Source: Maritimibacter sp.
Lineage (GTDB): Bacteria > Pseudomonadota > Alphaproteobacteria > Rhodobacterales > Rhodobacteraceae
Assembly (NCBI GenBank): GCA_002695005.1
Contig: NZNT01000015.1
Span: 389,047 to 453,046 of the forward strand
DNA: 64,000 nt
Direction: 5' to 3'
Shown: positions 19,062 through 28,578 of the stretch, one piece after another
Layout: each line of letters starts with the position of its first letter
How positions within the stretch are numbered: the stretch's first letter is position 1
Made by a program: the position numbers and the translations under genes
Notes under the pieces: generated by a model
Database searches by the model: none
Told to the model about the DNA's origin: nothing
What the model saw: the letters and a program-made list of their open reading frames with translations, nothing else

Positions 19062-20059
19062 TGGAATTCGGCGCCGTGCCTGTCGCCGAGGCCGAGGGCG
19101 CCGTGCTCGCCCATTCCGTCGCGTTGGAGAGCGGGCGGCTCAAGAAGGGCCGGCGGCTGGATGCGGCGGATATCACGGCGCTTCAGGCGGAGGGGCTGGC
19201 GCAGGTGACCATCGCGCGGCTTGGACCCGGTGACGTGGGCGAGGATGAGGCGGCGCGTCTGCTGGCCGAGGCGCTGATCGACGGTGCCGGGGGCCTCAGG
19301 CTGTCCGAACCTTTCACGGGACGGGTCAATATTCATGCGACGGGGATCGGGCTCGCGCGACTCGACGCGGCGCGGCTGAACGCGGCCAACGCGGTGGATG
19401 ACATGGTGACGCTTGCGACCGTGCCGCCCTGGCACCGGATGGGTGAGGGGGGCATGGTCGGGACGGTCAAGGTCATCGCCTATGGCGCGCCGCGTGCCTC
19501 GGTCGAACGGGCGTCGGACCTTGCCCGCGGCGCAGTGAGACTGGCGCCGGTTGTGACTCCGGATGCGACGCTTATCGTCACGGATCATGAGGCGGGATCG
19601 GGCGAGGAGACCGGCAAGGGCTTCCGCGCGATCGAGGCGCGGCTCGATGCGCTAGGGATGCGGCTCGCGGCCACCCGGCGCGTGGGGCATATGACCGACG
19701 CTGTGGCAGAGGCTATTGCCGGGGCGGAGGGCGCGATGATCCTGATCCTCACAGCCTCGGCCACGTCCGACCCGCACGACGTGGGGCCGGAGGCATTGAG
19801 GCGGGCAGGCGGCAGCGTCACGCGCTTCGGGATGCCGGTCGATCCGGGCAATCTTCTGTTTTACGGCACGGCCGCGGACGGGCGCCCCGTGATCGGCCTT
19901 CCGGGCTGCGCCCGCTCGCCTGCGCTCAACGGCGCGGACTGGGTGCTGGAGCGGCTCGCAGCGGGCCATCCGCCCACATCTGGCGAGGTTGGCGCGATGG
20001 GCGTCGGCGGGCTGTTGAAGGAAAGCCCGGGGCGCAAGCAACCACGTTCGGGCGGCTAA
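19061..20059 (+). CDS. Molybdopterin-binding (MoCF-fold) protein of the cox-type operon
   Basis: The 332-residue protein has an N-terminal region resembling the start of MoeA-like or MocA-associated proteins (VPVAEAEGAVLAHSV) and a C-terminal MoCF/MogA-like domain (ATLIVTDHEAGSGEETGKG, GAEGAMILILTASATSDPHD). No nucleotidyltransferase domain is seen. It probably binds or processes the cofactor, perhaps toward the cytosine dinucleotide form used by CO dehydrogenase-type enzymes. That assignment is inference from context. Its start overlaps xdhC by one base, and coxS begins 112 bp downstream after a possible promoter gap. Confidence 0.75.
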   Translation: MEFGAVPVAEAEGAVLAHSVALESGRLKKGRRLDAADITALQAEGLAQVTIARLGPGDVGEDEAARLLAEALIDGAGGLRLSEPFTGRVNIHATGIGLARLDAARLNAANAVDDMVTLATVPPWHRMGEGGMVGTVKVIAYGAPRASVERASDLARGAVRLAPVVTPDATLIVTDHEAGSGEETGKGFRAIEARLDALGMRLAATRRVGHMTDAVAEAIAGAEGAMILILTASATSDPHDVGPEALRRAGGSVTRFGMPVDPGNLLFYGTAADGRPVIGLPGCARSPALNGADWVLERLAAGHPPTSGEVGAMGVGGLLKESPGRKQPRSGG

Positions 20060-20171
20060 GTCATGCAGGCATGGTCGCGAAAATGTGCAGCCGATATGCG
20101 CCGGGATAAAAAATTCCGGTTCTCAAGTCGCCGCAACGGTGTTCTAGTTACATGACAATAGGGAGGAAATC

Positions 20172-20657
20172 ATGACTGACGTTACCATGACCATTAACGG
20201 TCGTGCCGTCTCCGGAGCCGTGGAAGGTCGAACCTTGCTTTCGACATTCCTGCGCGAGACGGCGGGTTTGACCGGCACCCACATCGGCTGCGACACCGCG
20301 CAATGCGGCGCCTGCACCGTCCATGTGAACGGGGCCTCGATGAAGAGCTGCACCGTCTTCGCACAGGAAGCCGACGGGGCCGAGGTCACGACGATCGAAG
20401 GCATGGCCAACGCTGATGGCTCGCTGAACACGATTCAGCAGGCGTTTCAGGATCATCACGGGCTCCAGTGCGGCTTCTGCACGCCGGGCATGGTGATGAC
20501 CGCCGCCGCGCTGCTGAAAGAGAACCCGAAGCCCTCGGAAACCGAGGTGCGGGATTATCTCAAGGGCAACCTGTGCCGCTGCACGGGCTACCACAACATC
20601 GTCAAGGCGATCATGGCCGCGTCCGGACAGGACGTGAGCGCCATCGCCGCCGAATAA
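20172..20657 (+). CDS. coxS: Molybdenum hydroxylase small subunit, [2Fe-2S], CoxS-like
   Basis: This iron-sulfur subunit carries electrons from the Moco subunit to the FAD subunit. The 161-residue protein has a ferredoxin-like cluster (Cys40, Cys45, Cys48 and Cys60 in [16 protein letters not shown] and beyond) and a second helical-domain cluster (Cys100, Cys103 in [10 protein letters not shown]; Cys135, Cys137 in [13 protein letters not shown]). Both patterns are complete. The ATG follows GGGAGGAAA. The gene order here is S-L-M, the order associated with form II (putative) CO dehydrogenases. Confidence 0.94.
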   Translation: MTDVTMTINGRAVSGAVEGRTLLSTFLRETAGLTGTHIGCDTAQCGACTVHVNGASMKSCTVFAQEADGAEVTTIEGMANADGSLNTIQQAFQDHHGLQCGFCTPGMVMTAAALLKENPKPSETEVRDYLKGNLCRCTGYHNIVKAIMAASGQDVSAIAAE

Positions 20658-20695
20658 GCCGGCCTGCAAGCCAGCGACTATCAGGGAGGATAGAC

Positions 20696-23059
20696 ATGCC
20701 AGCAGATGGAGGTATCGGCGCATCCACAAAGCGCCGCGAGGACATCAGGTTCCTGAGCGGAACCGGACGTTACACGGACGATCTCAACCGGCCCGGTCAG
20801 GCCTATGTCTTTTTCCTGCGCTCGAACGTTGCGCACGGAAAGATCAAGTCGATCAACACCGATGACGCGGCCGCCATGCCGGGCGTTGCGCGCATCTTCA
20901 CCGGCGCCGATTTCGAAGGCGTGGGCGGCATCCCCTGCGGGTGGCAGGTGACCGACAAGCACGGCCAGCCGATGCAGGAGCCGGCCCACCCGGTTCTGGC
21001 GCAGGGCAAGGTGCGCCATGTGGGCGATCCCATCGCCGCGGTGGTGGCCGACACGGCCGAACAGGCGCGCGACGCTGCCGAGGCGATCGAGGTCGATATC
21101 GAAGACCTGCCCGCCGTGATCGACATGAAGAAGGCGGTCGAGGAGGGCGCGCCCAAGGTGCATGACGACCTCACCTCGAACCTCTGCTATGACTGGGGCT
21201 TCGTCGAAGAGAACAAGGACGCGGTGGAGCAGGCGTTTCAGGACGCGGCCCATGTCACAACGCTGGAACTCGTCAACAACCGCCTGATCGCCAACCCGAT
21301 GGAACCCCGCGTGGCCATCGGCGATTACGACCCGGCGGGCGATATGTCGACGCTCTACACAACCTCGCAGAACCCGCATGTGATCCGGCTCCTGATGGGG
21401 GCCTTCGTGCTGGGCATTCCCGAGCACAAGCTGCGGGTCGTGTCCCCGGATGTGGGCGGCGGCTTCGGCACCAAGATCTTCCACTACGCGGAGGAAGCGT
21501 TCTGCACCTTCGCAGCCAGGGCGCTCAAGCGCCCGGTCAAGTGGACGTCGTCGCGCTCCGAGGCGTTCATGTCGGATGCCCACGGTCGCGACCATGTGTC
21601 GACCATCCAGCTTGCACTGGACGCGGACAACAACTTCACCGCGCTGCGGACCGACACCTATGCGAACATGGGGGCCTATCTCTCCACCTTCGCGCCGTCG
21701 GTGCCGACGTGGCTGCATGGCGTTCTGATGGCCGGCAACTACAAGACGCCGCTCATCTATGTGAACGTGAAGGCGGTCTTCACCAATACCGTGCCGGTGG
21801 ACGCCTATCGCGGTGCCGGGCGGCCGGAGGCGACCTACCAACTCGAACGCGTCATCGACAAGGCGGCGCGCGAGCTGGGCGTCGATCCCATCGCGCTGCG
21901 TCGCCAGAACTTCATCACCGAGTTCCCCTATGCGACCCCGGTTGCGGTGGAATACGACACCGGCGATTACCACGCGACGATGGACAAGCTCGAAGAGATC
22001 GCGGACCTCTCAGGCTTCGAGGCTCGTCTGGCCGAGTCCAAGTCGCGCGGCAAGCTGCGCGGGCTGGGCGTCAACTGCTATATCGAGGCCTGCGGCATCG
22101 CGCCGTCGAACCTCGTCGGGCAGCTCGGCGCGCGTGCGGGTCTGTATGAATCCGCGACGGTGCGTGTGAATGCCACCGGCGGGCTTGTCGTGATGACCGG
22201 GTCGCACAGCCACGGGCAGGGGCATGAGACCGCCTTCCCGCAGGTGATCGCGGAAATGATCGGGATCGACGCTTCGATGGTCGAGATCGTCCACGGCGAC
22301 ACCGCCAACGCCCCGATGGGCATGGGCACCTACGGCTCGCGCTCGCTCGCCGTCGGCGGCTCGGCGATGGTCCGGGCGACCGAGAAGATCATCGCCAAGG
22401 CCAAGAAGATCGCGGCCCACCTGCTCGAAGCCTCGGAAGGGGATATCGAGCTCAAGGATGGCGCGTTCTCGGTGGCGGGCACCGACAAGTCGGTGGCCTG
22501 GGGCGACGTGACGCTCGCGGCCTACGTCCCGCACAACTACCCGCTCGAGGTCATCGAGCCGGGGCTGGAGGAGACGGCGTTCTACGATCCGAACAACTTC
22601 ACCTATCCCTCGGGCGCCTATGCCTGTGAGGTGGAGGTCGATCCGGACACCGGCAAGGCCACGATCGAACGGTTCGCGGCGGCCGACGACTTCGGCAACA
22701 TCGTGAACCCGATGATCGTCGATGGTCAGGTTCACGGCGGGATCGCGCAGGGCATCGGTCAGGCGCTGCTCGAAGGCTGCGTCTATGACGAGGATGGTCA
22801 GCTTCTGACCGGCTCCTACATGGACTATGCCATGCCCCGTGCCGATGACGTGCCGTATTACCACGTCGACCATTCCTGCCAGACCCCGTGCACCCACAAC
22901 CCCCTCGGGGTGAAAGGCTGCGGCGAGGCGGGCGCGATCGGCTCGCCACCGGCGGTGGTCAACGCCGTGGTCGATGCGCTTCAGCGCAACGGATCGTCCA
23001 TCACCCACATCGACATGCCGCTCAGCCCGTCCCGGGTCTGGGCCGCGATGACCCAGTAA
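20696..23059 (+). CDS. coxL: Molybdenum hydroxylase large subunit, form II CoxL-like
   Basis: This is the Moco-binding catalytic subunit of a CO dehydrogenase/xanthine dehydrogenase family enzyme. The 787-residue protein has the active-site segment AYRGAGR (residues 370-376), which defines form II. Form I, the proven CO oxidisers, has AYxCSFR with the active-site cysteine. Other family segments are [32 protein letters not shown] and [15 protein letters not shown]. Genuine CO oxidation should not be assumed; the substrate may be another small carbonyl or aromatic compound. The ATG at 20696 follows GGGAGGA. Confidence 0.93.
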   Translation: MPADGGIGASTKRREDIRFLSGTGRYTDDLNRPGQAYVFFLRSNVAHGKIKSINTDDAAAMPGVARIFTGADFEGVGGIPCGWQVTDKHGQPMQEPAHPVLAQGKVRHVGDPIAAVVADTAEQARDAAEAIEVDIEDLPAVIDMKKAVEEGAPKVHDDLTSNLCYDWGFVEENKDAVEQAFQDAAHVTTLELVNNRLIANPMEPRVAIGDYDPAGDMSTLYTTSQNPHVIRLLMGAFVLGIPEHKLRVVSPDVGGGFGTKIFHYAEEAFCTFAARALKRPVKWTSSRSEAFMSDAHGRDHVSTIQLALDADNNFTALRTDTYANMGAYLSTFAPSVPTWLHGVLMAGNYKTPLIYVNVKAVFTNTVPVDAYRGAGRPEATYQLERVIDKAARELGVDPIALRRQNFITEFPYATPVAVEYDTGDYHATMDKLEEIADLSGFEARLAESKSRGKLRGLGVNCYIEACGIAPSNLVGQLGARAGLYESATVRVNATGGLVVMTGSHSHGQGHETAFPQVIAEMIGIDASMVEIVHGDTANAPMGMGTYGSRSLAVGGSAMVRATEKIIAKAKKIAAHLLEASEGDIELKDGAFSVAGTDKSVAWGDVTLAAYVPHNYPLEVIEPGLEETAFYDPNNFTYPSGAYACEVEVDPDTGKATIERFAAADDFGNIVNPMIVDGQVHGGIAQGIGQALLEGCVYDEDGQLLTGSYMDYAMPRADDVPYYHVDHSCQTPCTHNPLGVKGCGEAGAIGSPPAVVNAVVDALQRNGSSITHIDMPLSPSRVWAAMTQ

Positions 23060-23071
23060 GGAGACTGCGCC

Positions 23072-23854
23072 ATGTATGATTTCGAACTGACACGGCCCAC
23101 CTCGCTGGCCGATGCGATCAAGGCGCTGGGGGAGGAGGACGCACAGCCCCTCTCGGGCGGGCAGACGCTCGTCCCGACCCTGCGCCAACGGCTTGCCATG
23201 CCCTCAACCCTCGTGTCGCTCACCGGCATCGAAGAGCTGAAGGGCATCAAGAACGAAGGCGGCACGCTCACCATCGGCGGGGCCACCTGCCATGCCGATG
23301 TGGCGCGCGACGGGACCTATCCGGCCCTGTCCGAGCTCGCTGGCCTGATCGGGGACCCGCATGTCCGCAACCGGGGCACCATCGGCGGCTCGATCGCCAA
23401 CAACGACCCCTCGGCCTGCTACCCGGCCGCCGCGCTCGGGTCCGGGGCGACCATCGTCACGAACAACCGTGAGGTCGCTGCGGACGACTTCTTCACCGGC
23501 ATGTTCGAGACCGCTCTGGACGAGGGCGAGATCGTGACCGGCGTGAAATTCCCGGTGCCCGAGAAGGCCGCCTATGTGAAGTTCGAGCAACCCGCTTCGC
23601 GCTTCGCTCTCGTCGGCGTCTTCGTATCCAAGGGGGCCGATGGCGTGCGCGTCGCGGTCACCGGCGCCTCCGAGGGCGGCGTGTTCCGCTGGAGCGAGGC
23701 GGAGGACGCGCTGTCGTCCAACTTCTCGCCCGATGCGCTGGACGGGCTGTCCGTCCCGGCGGACGGGATGATCGGCGACATGCACGGCTCGCCCGCGTAC
23801 CGGGCTCACCTCGTGGGTGTTCTGACGAAGCGGGCGGTGGCCAAGGCCGGCTGA
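23072..23854 (+). CDS. coxM: Molybdenum hydroxylase medium subunit, FAD-binding, CoxM-like
   Basis: This subunit binds FAD and hands electrons to the acceptor. The 260-residue protein has the two FAD-pyrophosphate motifs of the family: AQPLSGGQTLVP near residue 30, and HVRNRGTIGGSIANNDPSA near residue 95. It starts 12 bp after coxL and is last in the operon, followed by a clear terminator at 23879. It is somewhat shorter than typical CoxM proteins (about 280 residues) but complete in motifs. Confidence 0.94.
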   Translation: MYDFELTRPTSLADAIKALGEEDAQPLSGGQTLVPTLRQRLAMPSTLVSLTGIEELKGIKNEGGTLTIGGATCHADVARDGTYPALSELAGLIGDPHVRNRGTIGGSIANNDPSACYPAAALGSGATIVTNNREVAADDFFTGMFETALDEGEIVTGVKFPVPEKAAYVKFEQPASRFALVGVFVSKGADGVRVAVTGASEGGVFRWSEAEDALSSNFSPDALDGLSVPADGMIGDMHGSPAYRAHLVGVLTKRAVAKAG

Positions 23855-23878
23855 TCCGTCCGATCGAAGAAAAATGAA

Positions 23879-23911
23879 GGGCCGCGCTTCCACCCGGAGC
23901 GCGGCCCTTTT
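23879..23911 (+). terminator. Terminator of the cox-type operon
   Basis: GGGCCGCGCT and AGCGCGGCCC form a perfect 10-bp stem around a 9-base loop, followed by TTTT, 25 bp after the coxM stop. It is a classic rho-independent terminator. Confidence 0.9.
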
Positions 23912-24057
23912 CGTGCGGCCGGAAAAATCTCCGTGAATCAGCGGCTTATCGCCGACACCCCGCCTTTGTGACGTGGCGTGTGAGGAACCCGGCACCCTCC
24001 GTCTGCGTTACTGGCCCAACACATGACTTCCTGAGGGAAAGAAACGGAGATCACTCA

Positions 24058-26187
24058 ATGCTGAAGAACGCCATGAAATCCACCTCGGTGGTGGCGCTGT
24101 GCACCGCGCTGATGACGCCCCCGGTGCTGGCCCAGAACGCCGACGAGAACCTTGAAGAATGCGGCGTCACAGGGCCGTTCCCCTGCGTGCTGGAAGACGG
24201 CACCAAGATCGAGAACGCGATGGAGCTTGCCTCCGAGACCCTGATGCCGGGCAACGACGAGGGTGAAGAACAGGCCGAGACCGCCCCGCAGGCACCCGAA
24301 ACGCCGGCCGAGCCGGAAACGCCCGCCGACCCGAATGCACCGGGCGAAAAAGTTGCCGAAGACACTCCGGCGGCTGACGCCCAAGGCGAAGCCGACGCGC
24401 AGGTCGAGGCGACGGTAGACGCCGAAACCGATGACTCCGGCGTTGTGGAGGACGTGGCGGAAGGCACGATGGAAGCCGGCGAACAGGCGGGCGAGGCGAT
24501 GGCCGAGACCGCGGAAGATGCCAGTGAAGCTGCCGAAGACACCACCCAGGCTGCCGAACAGACAGCCGAAGACGCGGGTGAGATGGCCGAGGAACAGGCT
24601 GCCGAGGCCGGCGATGCTGCCGAAGAAACCGGCAACGCTGTCAGCGACGCCGTGAGCGATACTGTCGAGGCAGGCCGTGAAGCGGTCGAAGACCTTGCTG
24701 ACGCCGTGACGGGTGGCGACGACGCGGAAGCCGAGGCGACCGCAGAGGCCGAAGCTGAAGCCGAGGCAGACGCGGAAGCGACGGCCGAAGCCGAAACGGA
24801 CGCGCAAGCCGAGTCTGAGACCACTGCCGAGGCCGACGCTGAAGCGGAAGCTGAAGCCGAAACGGACGCGACGGCCCAGGCCGATGCGGATACCGAGGCG
24901 ACGTCGGACGAGGACGAGCTGGCCGACGCGCTGGAAGAGGCGGAAGGCGACGCGTCTGCCGAGGCGACGGCCGAAGCCAACGCCGAAGCCGAAGCGGGCG
25001 ACGAAGAGATGACCGCCGGTGAGCGCATCGAGGAAAACACCGATGCCGAAACCGCGCAGGCTCCGTCCGCGCCGGAAGAGCCGATGGAAGACGAAGCTCC
25101 CGAAGCGGCGGCCGCTGCCGAAGGCGACGGTGACACGACTGTCGAGGAAGACATGGCCTCGGACGAAGATGTCGTCGTTGAAGAAGTGACCGAGGAAACC
25201 GCGCGCTCGTCGAACGAAGAGTTTGAAACCGAGGCCACGGTGACCGAAGAAGCTTCGGCCCAGACGAACAACACCGGCAATCAGAACAACTCCGGCCTGA
25301 ACCGCGACCTGACCGATTTCGAGAAGCTGGTCCTCGCCGGGCTTGGCGGTGTGGCCGTCGGCACCATCCTCGCCAATGGCAAGGAAATCGTGTCGAACTC
25401 TGGTGACCGGATCGTCGTGCAGCGTGAGGACGGCACTTACGAAGTCCTCAAGAACGACGACCAGATCCTGCGCCAGCCGGGCGTTGTCGTCTCCACCAAG
25501 AACTACGATGACGGGTCCACCCGCACCGTGGTCGAGCGCCAGAACGGCGTGCGCATCGTGACCATCCGCGCAGCCGACGGCACGGTCCTCAAACGGACCC
25601 GCGTGCTCCAGAACGGCGACCGCTATGTGCTGTTCGACGATACGCAGCAGGCCCAGCCGGTGAGCCAGGAGGACGTAGCCGATTACGAGCCGATCGACGA
25701 CATCAGGACATCGACTTCGGACGAACGGGCCCTGCGCCAGGCGCTCATGGCCTCGATGGATCGCGACCCGGGCCGCAGCTACTCGCTGCGTCAGGTGCGC
25801 CAGTTCTCGGGTGTGCGGGACCTCGCCCCCGTGATCGAGGTGGACGCGATCACCTTCGACACCGGGTCGTCGACGATCCGTGCGGGTCAGGCGGAAGAAC
25901 TGTCCGCACTCGGTCAGGCGATCCGCGAAGTGATCGAAGAGCGCCCGGGCGCCGTGTTCCTCATCGAGGGCCACACGGACGCCGTGGGCGGCGCAGCCTA
26001 CAACCTCGCGCTCTCCGACCGTCGCGCCGAAAGCGTGGCGCTGGCACTGACCGAATACTTCGACGTGCCGCCGGAGAACATGATTACGCAAGGTTACGGC
26101 GAGAGCGAATTGAAGATCGTGACGTCGGATGCGGAGCGCGCCAACCGTCGCGCGAATGTCCGCAACATCACGCCGCTGCTTCAATAA
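24058..26187 (+). CDS. OmpA-family protein with long acidic Ala/Glu/Asp-rich region
   Basis: The 709-residue protein begins with a signal peptide (cleavage after VLA, before QNADENLEECG). Residues about 65-400 are almost entirely Ala, Glu, Asp and Thr. The first part runs in loose 11-residue helical steps (AEDASEAAEDTTQAAEQTAED) and the middle alternates acidic residue and Ala. A glycine/valine-rich stretch with beta-like QREDGTYEV repeats follows (about 418-590). An OmpA C-terminal peptidoglycan-binding domain ends the protein (594-709: ITFDTGSS, EGHTDAVG, LSDRRAESV). It should tether to the cell wall from the outer membrane or periplasm. The role of the acidic part is unknown. Confidence 0.88.
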   Translation: MLKNAMKSTSVVALCTALMTPPVLAQNADENLEECGVTGPFPCVLEDGTKIENAMELASETLMPGNDEGEEQAETAPQAPETPAEPETPADPNAPGEKVAEDTPAADAQGEADAQVEATVDAETDDSGVVEDVAEGTMEAGEQAGEAMAETAEDASEAAEDTTQAAEQTAEDAGEMAEEQAAEAGDAAEETGNAVSDAVSDTVEAGREAVEDLADAVTGGDDAEAEATAEAEAEAEADAEATAEAETDAQAESETTAEADAEAEAEAETDATAQADADTEATSDEDELADALEEAEGDASAEATAEANAEAEAGDEEMTAGERIEENTDAETAQAPSAPEEPMEDEAPEAAAAAEGDGDTTVEEDMASDEDVVVEEVTEETARSSNEEFETEATVTEEASAQTNNTGNQNNSGLNRDLTDFEKLVLAGLGGVAVGTILANGKEIVSNSGDRIVVQREDGTYEVLKNDDQILRQPGVVVSTKNYDDGSTRTVVERQNGVRIVTIRAADGTVLKRTRVLQNGDRYVLFDDTQQAQPVSQEDVADYEPIDDIRTSTSDERALRQALMASMDRDPGRSYSLRQVRQFSGVRDLAPVIEVDAITFDTGSSTIRAGQAEELSALGQAIREVIEERPGAVFLIEGHTDAVGGAAYNLALSDRRAESVALALTEYFDVPPENMITQGYGESELKIVTSDAERANRRANVRNITPLLQ

Positions 26188-26209
26188 GCGATTGAAAAGA
26201 TATGGAATC

Positions 26210-26241
26210 GGGCGCGGGGGTTTGATCCCCGCGCCCTTTTT
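26210..26241 (+). terminator. Terminator of the OmpA-family gene
   Basis: GGGCGCGGGG and CCCCGCGCCC pair perfectly over 10 bp around a 7-base loop and are followed by five T residues, 23 bp after the stop codon. Confidence 0.92.
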
Positions 26242-26285
26242 CTGCGTAATGAGGTAAAGTGGTTCCAGACAGAGAGGTACGCCAG

Positions 26286-27830
26286 ATGGCCAAGGACGAA
26301 GTCCCCATCATCGCCGCCAAATCCCCCGTCGAGGTCGAGCTGGAGGAGGGCAAGGAATACTACTGGTGCCGCTGCGGCCGCTCGCAGAACCAGCCGTTCT
26401 GCGATGGCTCCCACAAGGGAACGGGGTTCACGCCGGTGGGCTTCACCGCCAAGGAAACGGGCACGGCCACGCTGTGCCGGTGCAAGGCGACGGGGGATCA
26501 GCCCTACTGTGATGGGACCCATTCCACGCTGGACGACGACCTCGAACCGGGCGACCCCTCGCCGGTGAACGAGGGCGACGGCCCGCCCAAGGCCGAGGCC
26601 ACACCCGAAGAGCCGACGGTCGAACGCATCCACAAGCTCGCACGCGAAGGAATGTCCGGCCCTCATGGCACCGTCGATGCGATGGGCGTGCCGCGCAAGG
26701 ACCTGCCGGCCTGGGACGATATCCTGCTCCTGCCCGCGCAGGTGGCGCGCAAGCCGCTGATGGACGATGCCGACGTGGCGACCGGCGTGACCATCGGGCC
26801 GCGCGCCGACAAGCCGCTCGCCCTCGACATTCCGCTGTTCGTCACCGACATGAGCTTCGGTGCGCTATCGCCCGAGGCCAAGATTTCGCTCGCCCGCGGC
26901 GCCGAGATGGCGCGGACGGGCATCTGCTCGGGCGAGGGCGGCATGTTGCCCGAGGAGCAGGAAGCCAATTCGCGCTACTTCTACGAATACGCCTCCGCAG
27001 GGTTCGGCTGGTCGCCGGATATCGCCGAGAGGGTGCAGGCCTTCCACTTCAAGGGCGGGCAGGCGGCCAAGACCGGCACGGGCGGCCACCTCCCGGCGTC
27101 CAAGATCACCGACAAGATCGCCGAGGTGCGCGGGCTGGAGAAGGGGCAGGACGCCGTGTCGCCCGCCACCTTCCCGGATCTGCACACGCCCGAGGATTTC
27201 GCCAAGATGGCCGATGAGGTTCGCGAGCGGTCGGGGGGCATTCCGATCGGGTTCAAGCTGTCGGCCAACCATATCGAGGATGACATCGACTTCGCGCTCG
27301 CCGCCGGGGCCGACTACATCATCCTCGACGGGCGCGGGGGCGGCACTGGCGCGGCGCCCCTGATCTTCCGCGACCACATCTCGATCCCGACGATCCCGGC
27401 GCTGGCCCGGGCGCGCGCGCATCTCGACCGGCGCACGGGGCGCGAGGTGTCGCTGGTCATCACCGGCGGGCTCAGGGTGCCCGAGGATTTCGTCAAGGCG
27501 CTGGCGCTCGGCGCGGATGCCATCGCGCTTGGAAATTCCGCGATTCAGGCGGTGGGCTGCGTGGGAGCGCGGATCTGCCACACGAACAACTGCCCGACCG
27601 GGGTCGCTACCCAGAAACCAGAGCTGCGCAAGCGGCTGGACGTCGAGGCCGCCTCAAAGCGGCTCGCGCGATTCTTCGGGGCGTCGACCGAACTGATGCA
27701 GGTGATGGCGCGGGCCTGCGGCCACGGGGCGCTGTCGGACTTCGCGCCGCGCGACGTGACCACCTGGAAACGCGAGATGGCCGATCTGACGCGCATTCGC
27801 TACGCGGGGCTCGCGGGCGAGGCCGAGTGA
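26286..27830 (+). CDS. CDGSH iron-sulfur / FMN-binding glutamate synthase-like fusion
   Basis: The 514-residue protein joins two domains. Residues 20-80 hold two CDGSH-type [2Fe-2S] motifs (Cys28, Cys30, Cys39, His43 and Cys64, Cys66, Cys75, His79). Residues about 110-505 resemble the FMN-binding synthase domain of glutamate synthase, with SFGALSPEAKISLARGA, GGTGAAPLIFRDH and RICHTNNCPTGVATQ. No glutaminase domain is present, so it is not a complete glutamate synthase large subunit. The CDGSH part may feed electrons to the flavin; the substrate is unknown. The ATG at 26286 has GAGAGG upstream. Terminators on both sides make it a single-gene unit. Confidence 0.88.
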   Translation: MAKDEVPIIAAKSPVEVELEEGKEYYWCRCGRSQNQPFCDGSHKGTGFTPVGFTAKETGTATLCRCKATGDQPYCDGTHSTLDDDLEPGDPSPVNEGDGPPKAEATPEEPTVERIHKLAREGMSGPHGTVDAMGVPRKDLPAWDDILLLPAQVARKPLMDDADVATGVTIGPRADKPLALDIPLFVTDMSFGALSPEAKISLARGAEMARTGICSGEGGMLPEEQEANSRYFYEYASAGFGWSPDIAERVQAFHFKGGQAAKTGTGGHLPASKITDKIAEVRGLEKGQDAVSPATFPDLHTPEDFAKMADEVRERSGGIPIGFKLSANHIEDDIDFALAAGADYIILDGRGGGTGAAPLIFRDHISIPTIPALARARAHLDRRTGREVSLVITGGLRVPEDFVKALALGADAIALGNSAIQAVGCVGARICHTNNCPTGVATQKPELRKRLDVEAASKRLARFFGASTELMQVMARACGHGALSDFAPRDVTTWKREMADLTRIRYAGLAGEAE

Positions 27831-27836
27831 AAACGA

Positions 27837-27865
27837 AAAGGCCCTGCCGCATTGGCAGGGCCTTT
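27837..27865. terminator. Bidirectional terminator between convergent genes
   Basis: AAAGGCCCTGCC-GCATT-GGCAGGGCCTTT is a perfect 12-bp stem ending in A and T runs, so it can act on both strands. It sits just after the stop of the CDGSH fusion gene and ahead of the stop of the convergent infC. Confidence 0.92.
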
Positions 27866-27888
27866 GGCATCCGTCACATGTGACGCGA

Positions 27889-28434
27889 CTACTTGGTGAC
27901 CGGACCGATCATCATGATCATCTGGCGGCCTTCCATCTTGGGCATGTTCTCGACCTTGCCGATTTCCTTGGTGTCCTCGGCCACGCGTTCCAGCAGTTCC
28001 CGCCCGAGGTTCTGGTGCGCCATCTCGCGCCCCCGGAACCTCAGCGTCACCTTCACCTTGTCGCCGTTTTCAAGGAACTTCTGCACGTTGCGCATCTTGA
28101 CGTCGTAGTCGTGGATGTCGGTGTTCGGGCGGAACTTGACCTCCTTGACCTCGATGGTCTTCTGCTTCTTGCGTGCCTCGGATTCCCGCTTCTGCTGTTC
28201 ATACTTGAACTTGCCGAAATCCATGATCTTGCAGACGGGCGGTGTGGCGTTCGGCGAAATCTCGACAAGGTCGAGCCCGACTTGCGCGGCGAGCTCCATG
28301 CCGCGTTCGGGCGTCACGACGCCGACGTTTTCGCCTTCGGCACCAATCAGTCGGATCTCAGGGACCCTGATCTTTTCGTTCACTCGGGGGCCGGTATCGC
28401 GCGTTGGCGGCGCGTTGTGGGGTCTGCGGGCTAT
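27889..28434 (-). CDS. infC: Translation initiation factor IF-3, apparent ATA start
   Basis: IF-3 binds the 30S subunit and rejects non-canonical start codons. The body has [21 protein letters not shown], the basic linker and the C-terminal [17 protein letters not shown] at 28383 (VNEKIR) would drop the usual alphaproteobacterial N-terminus. In the same frame upstream are the codons for [16 protein letters not shown], preceded by ATA at 28434-28432. An in-frame TAG lies two codons further upstream, so ATA (or ACC) is the only way to include them. AAGGA lies 9 bases before the ATA. E. coli infC uses AUU for autoregulation, so an unusual start fits this gene. The length would be 181 residues. 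Confidence 0.93.
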   Translation of the reverse strand: MARRPHNAPPTRDTGPRVNEKIRVPEIRLIGAEGENVGVVTPERGMELAAQVGLDLVEISPNATPPVCKIMDFGKFKYEQQKRESEARKKQKTIEVKEVKFRPNTDIHDYDVKMRNVQKFLENGDKVKVTLRFRGREMAHQNLGRELLERVAEDTKEIGKVENMPKMEGRQMIMMIGPVTK

Positions 28435-28578
28435 GGTCTAATTCCTTCGTTCGTTTACGGGAAGTTCGGGGCTGAAACGTAAAGGCGGCAAAGGGGGCTT
28501 TCAAGCCGTTATCTGCTTGGAGCGCCCTGTTTTGCCTGTTCTCTTGACGATTTCCGCCGCGCACCCCTTATCATGGAG

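Noticed and set aside
24055..26184. Minus-strand open frames of about 700 and 400 codons opposite the OmpA-like gene
   Set aside because: They are low-complexity shadows of the GCx/GAx codon repeats. The plus-strand product has a signal peptide and an OmpA domain.
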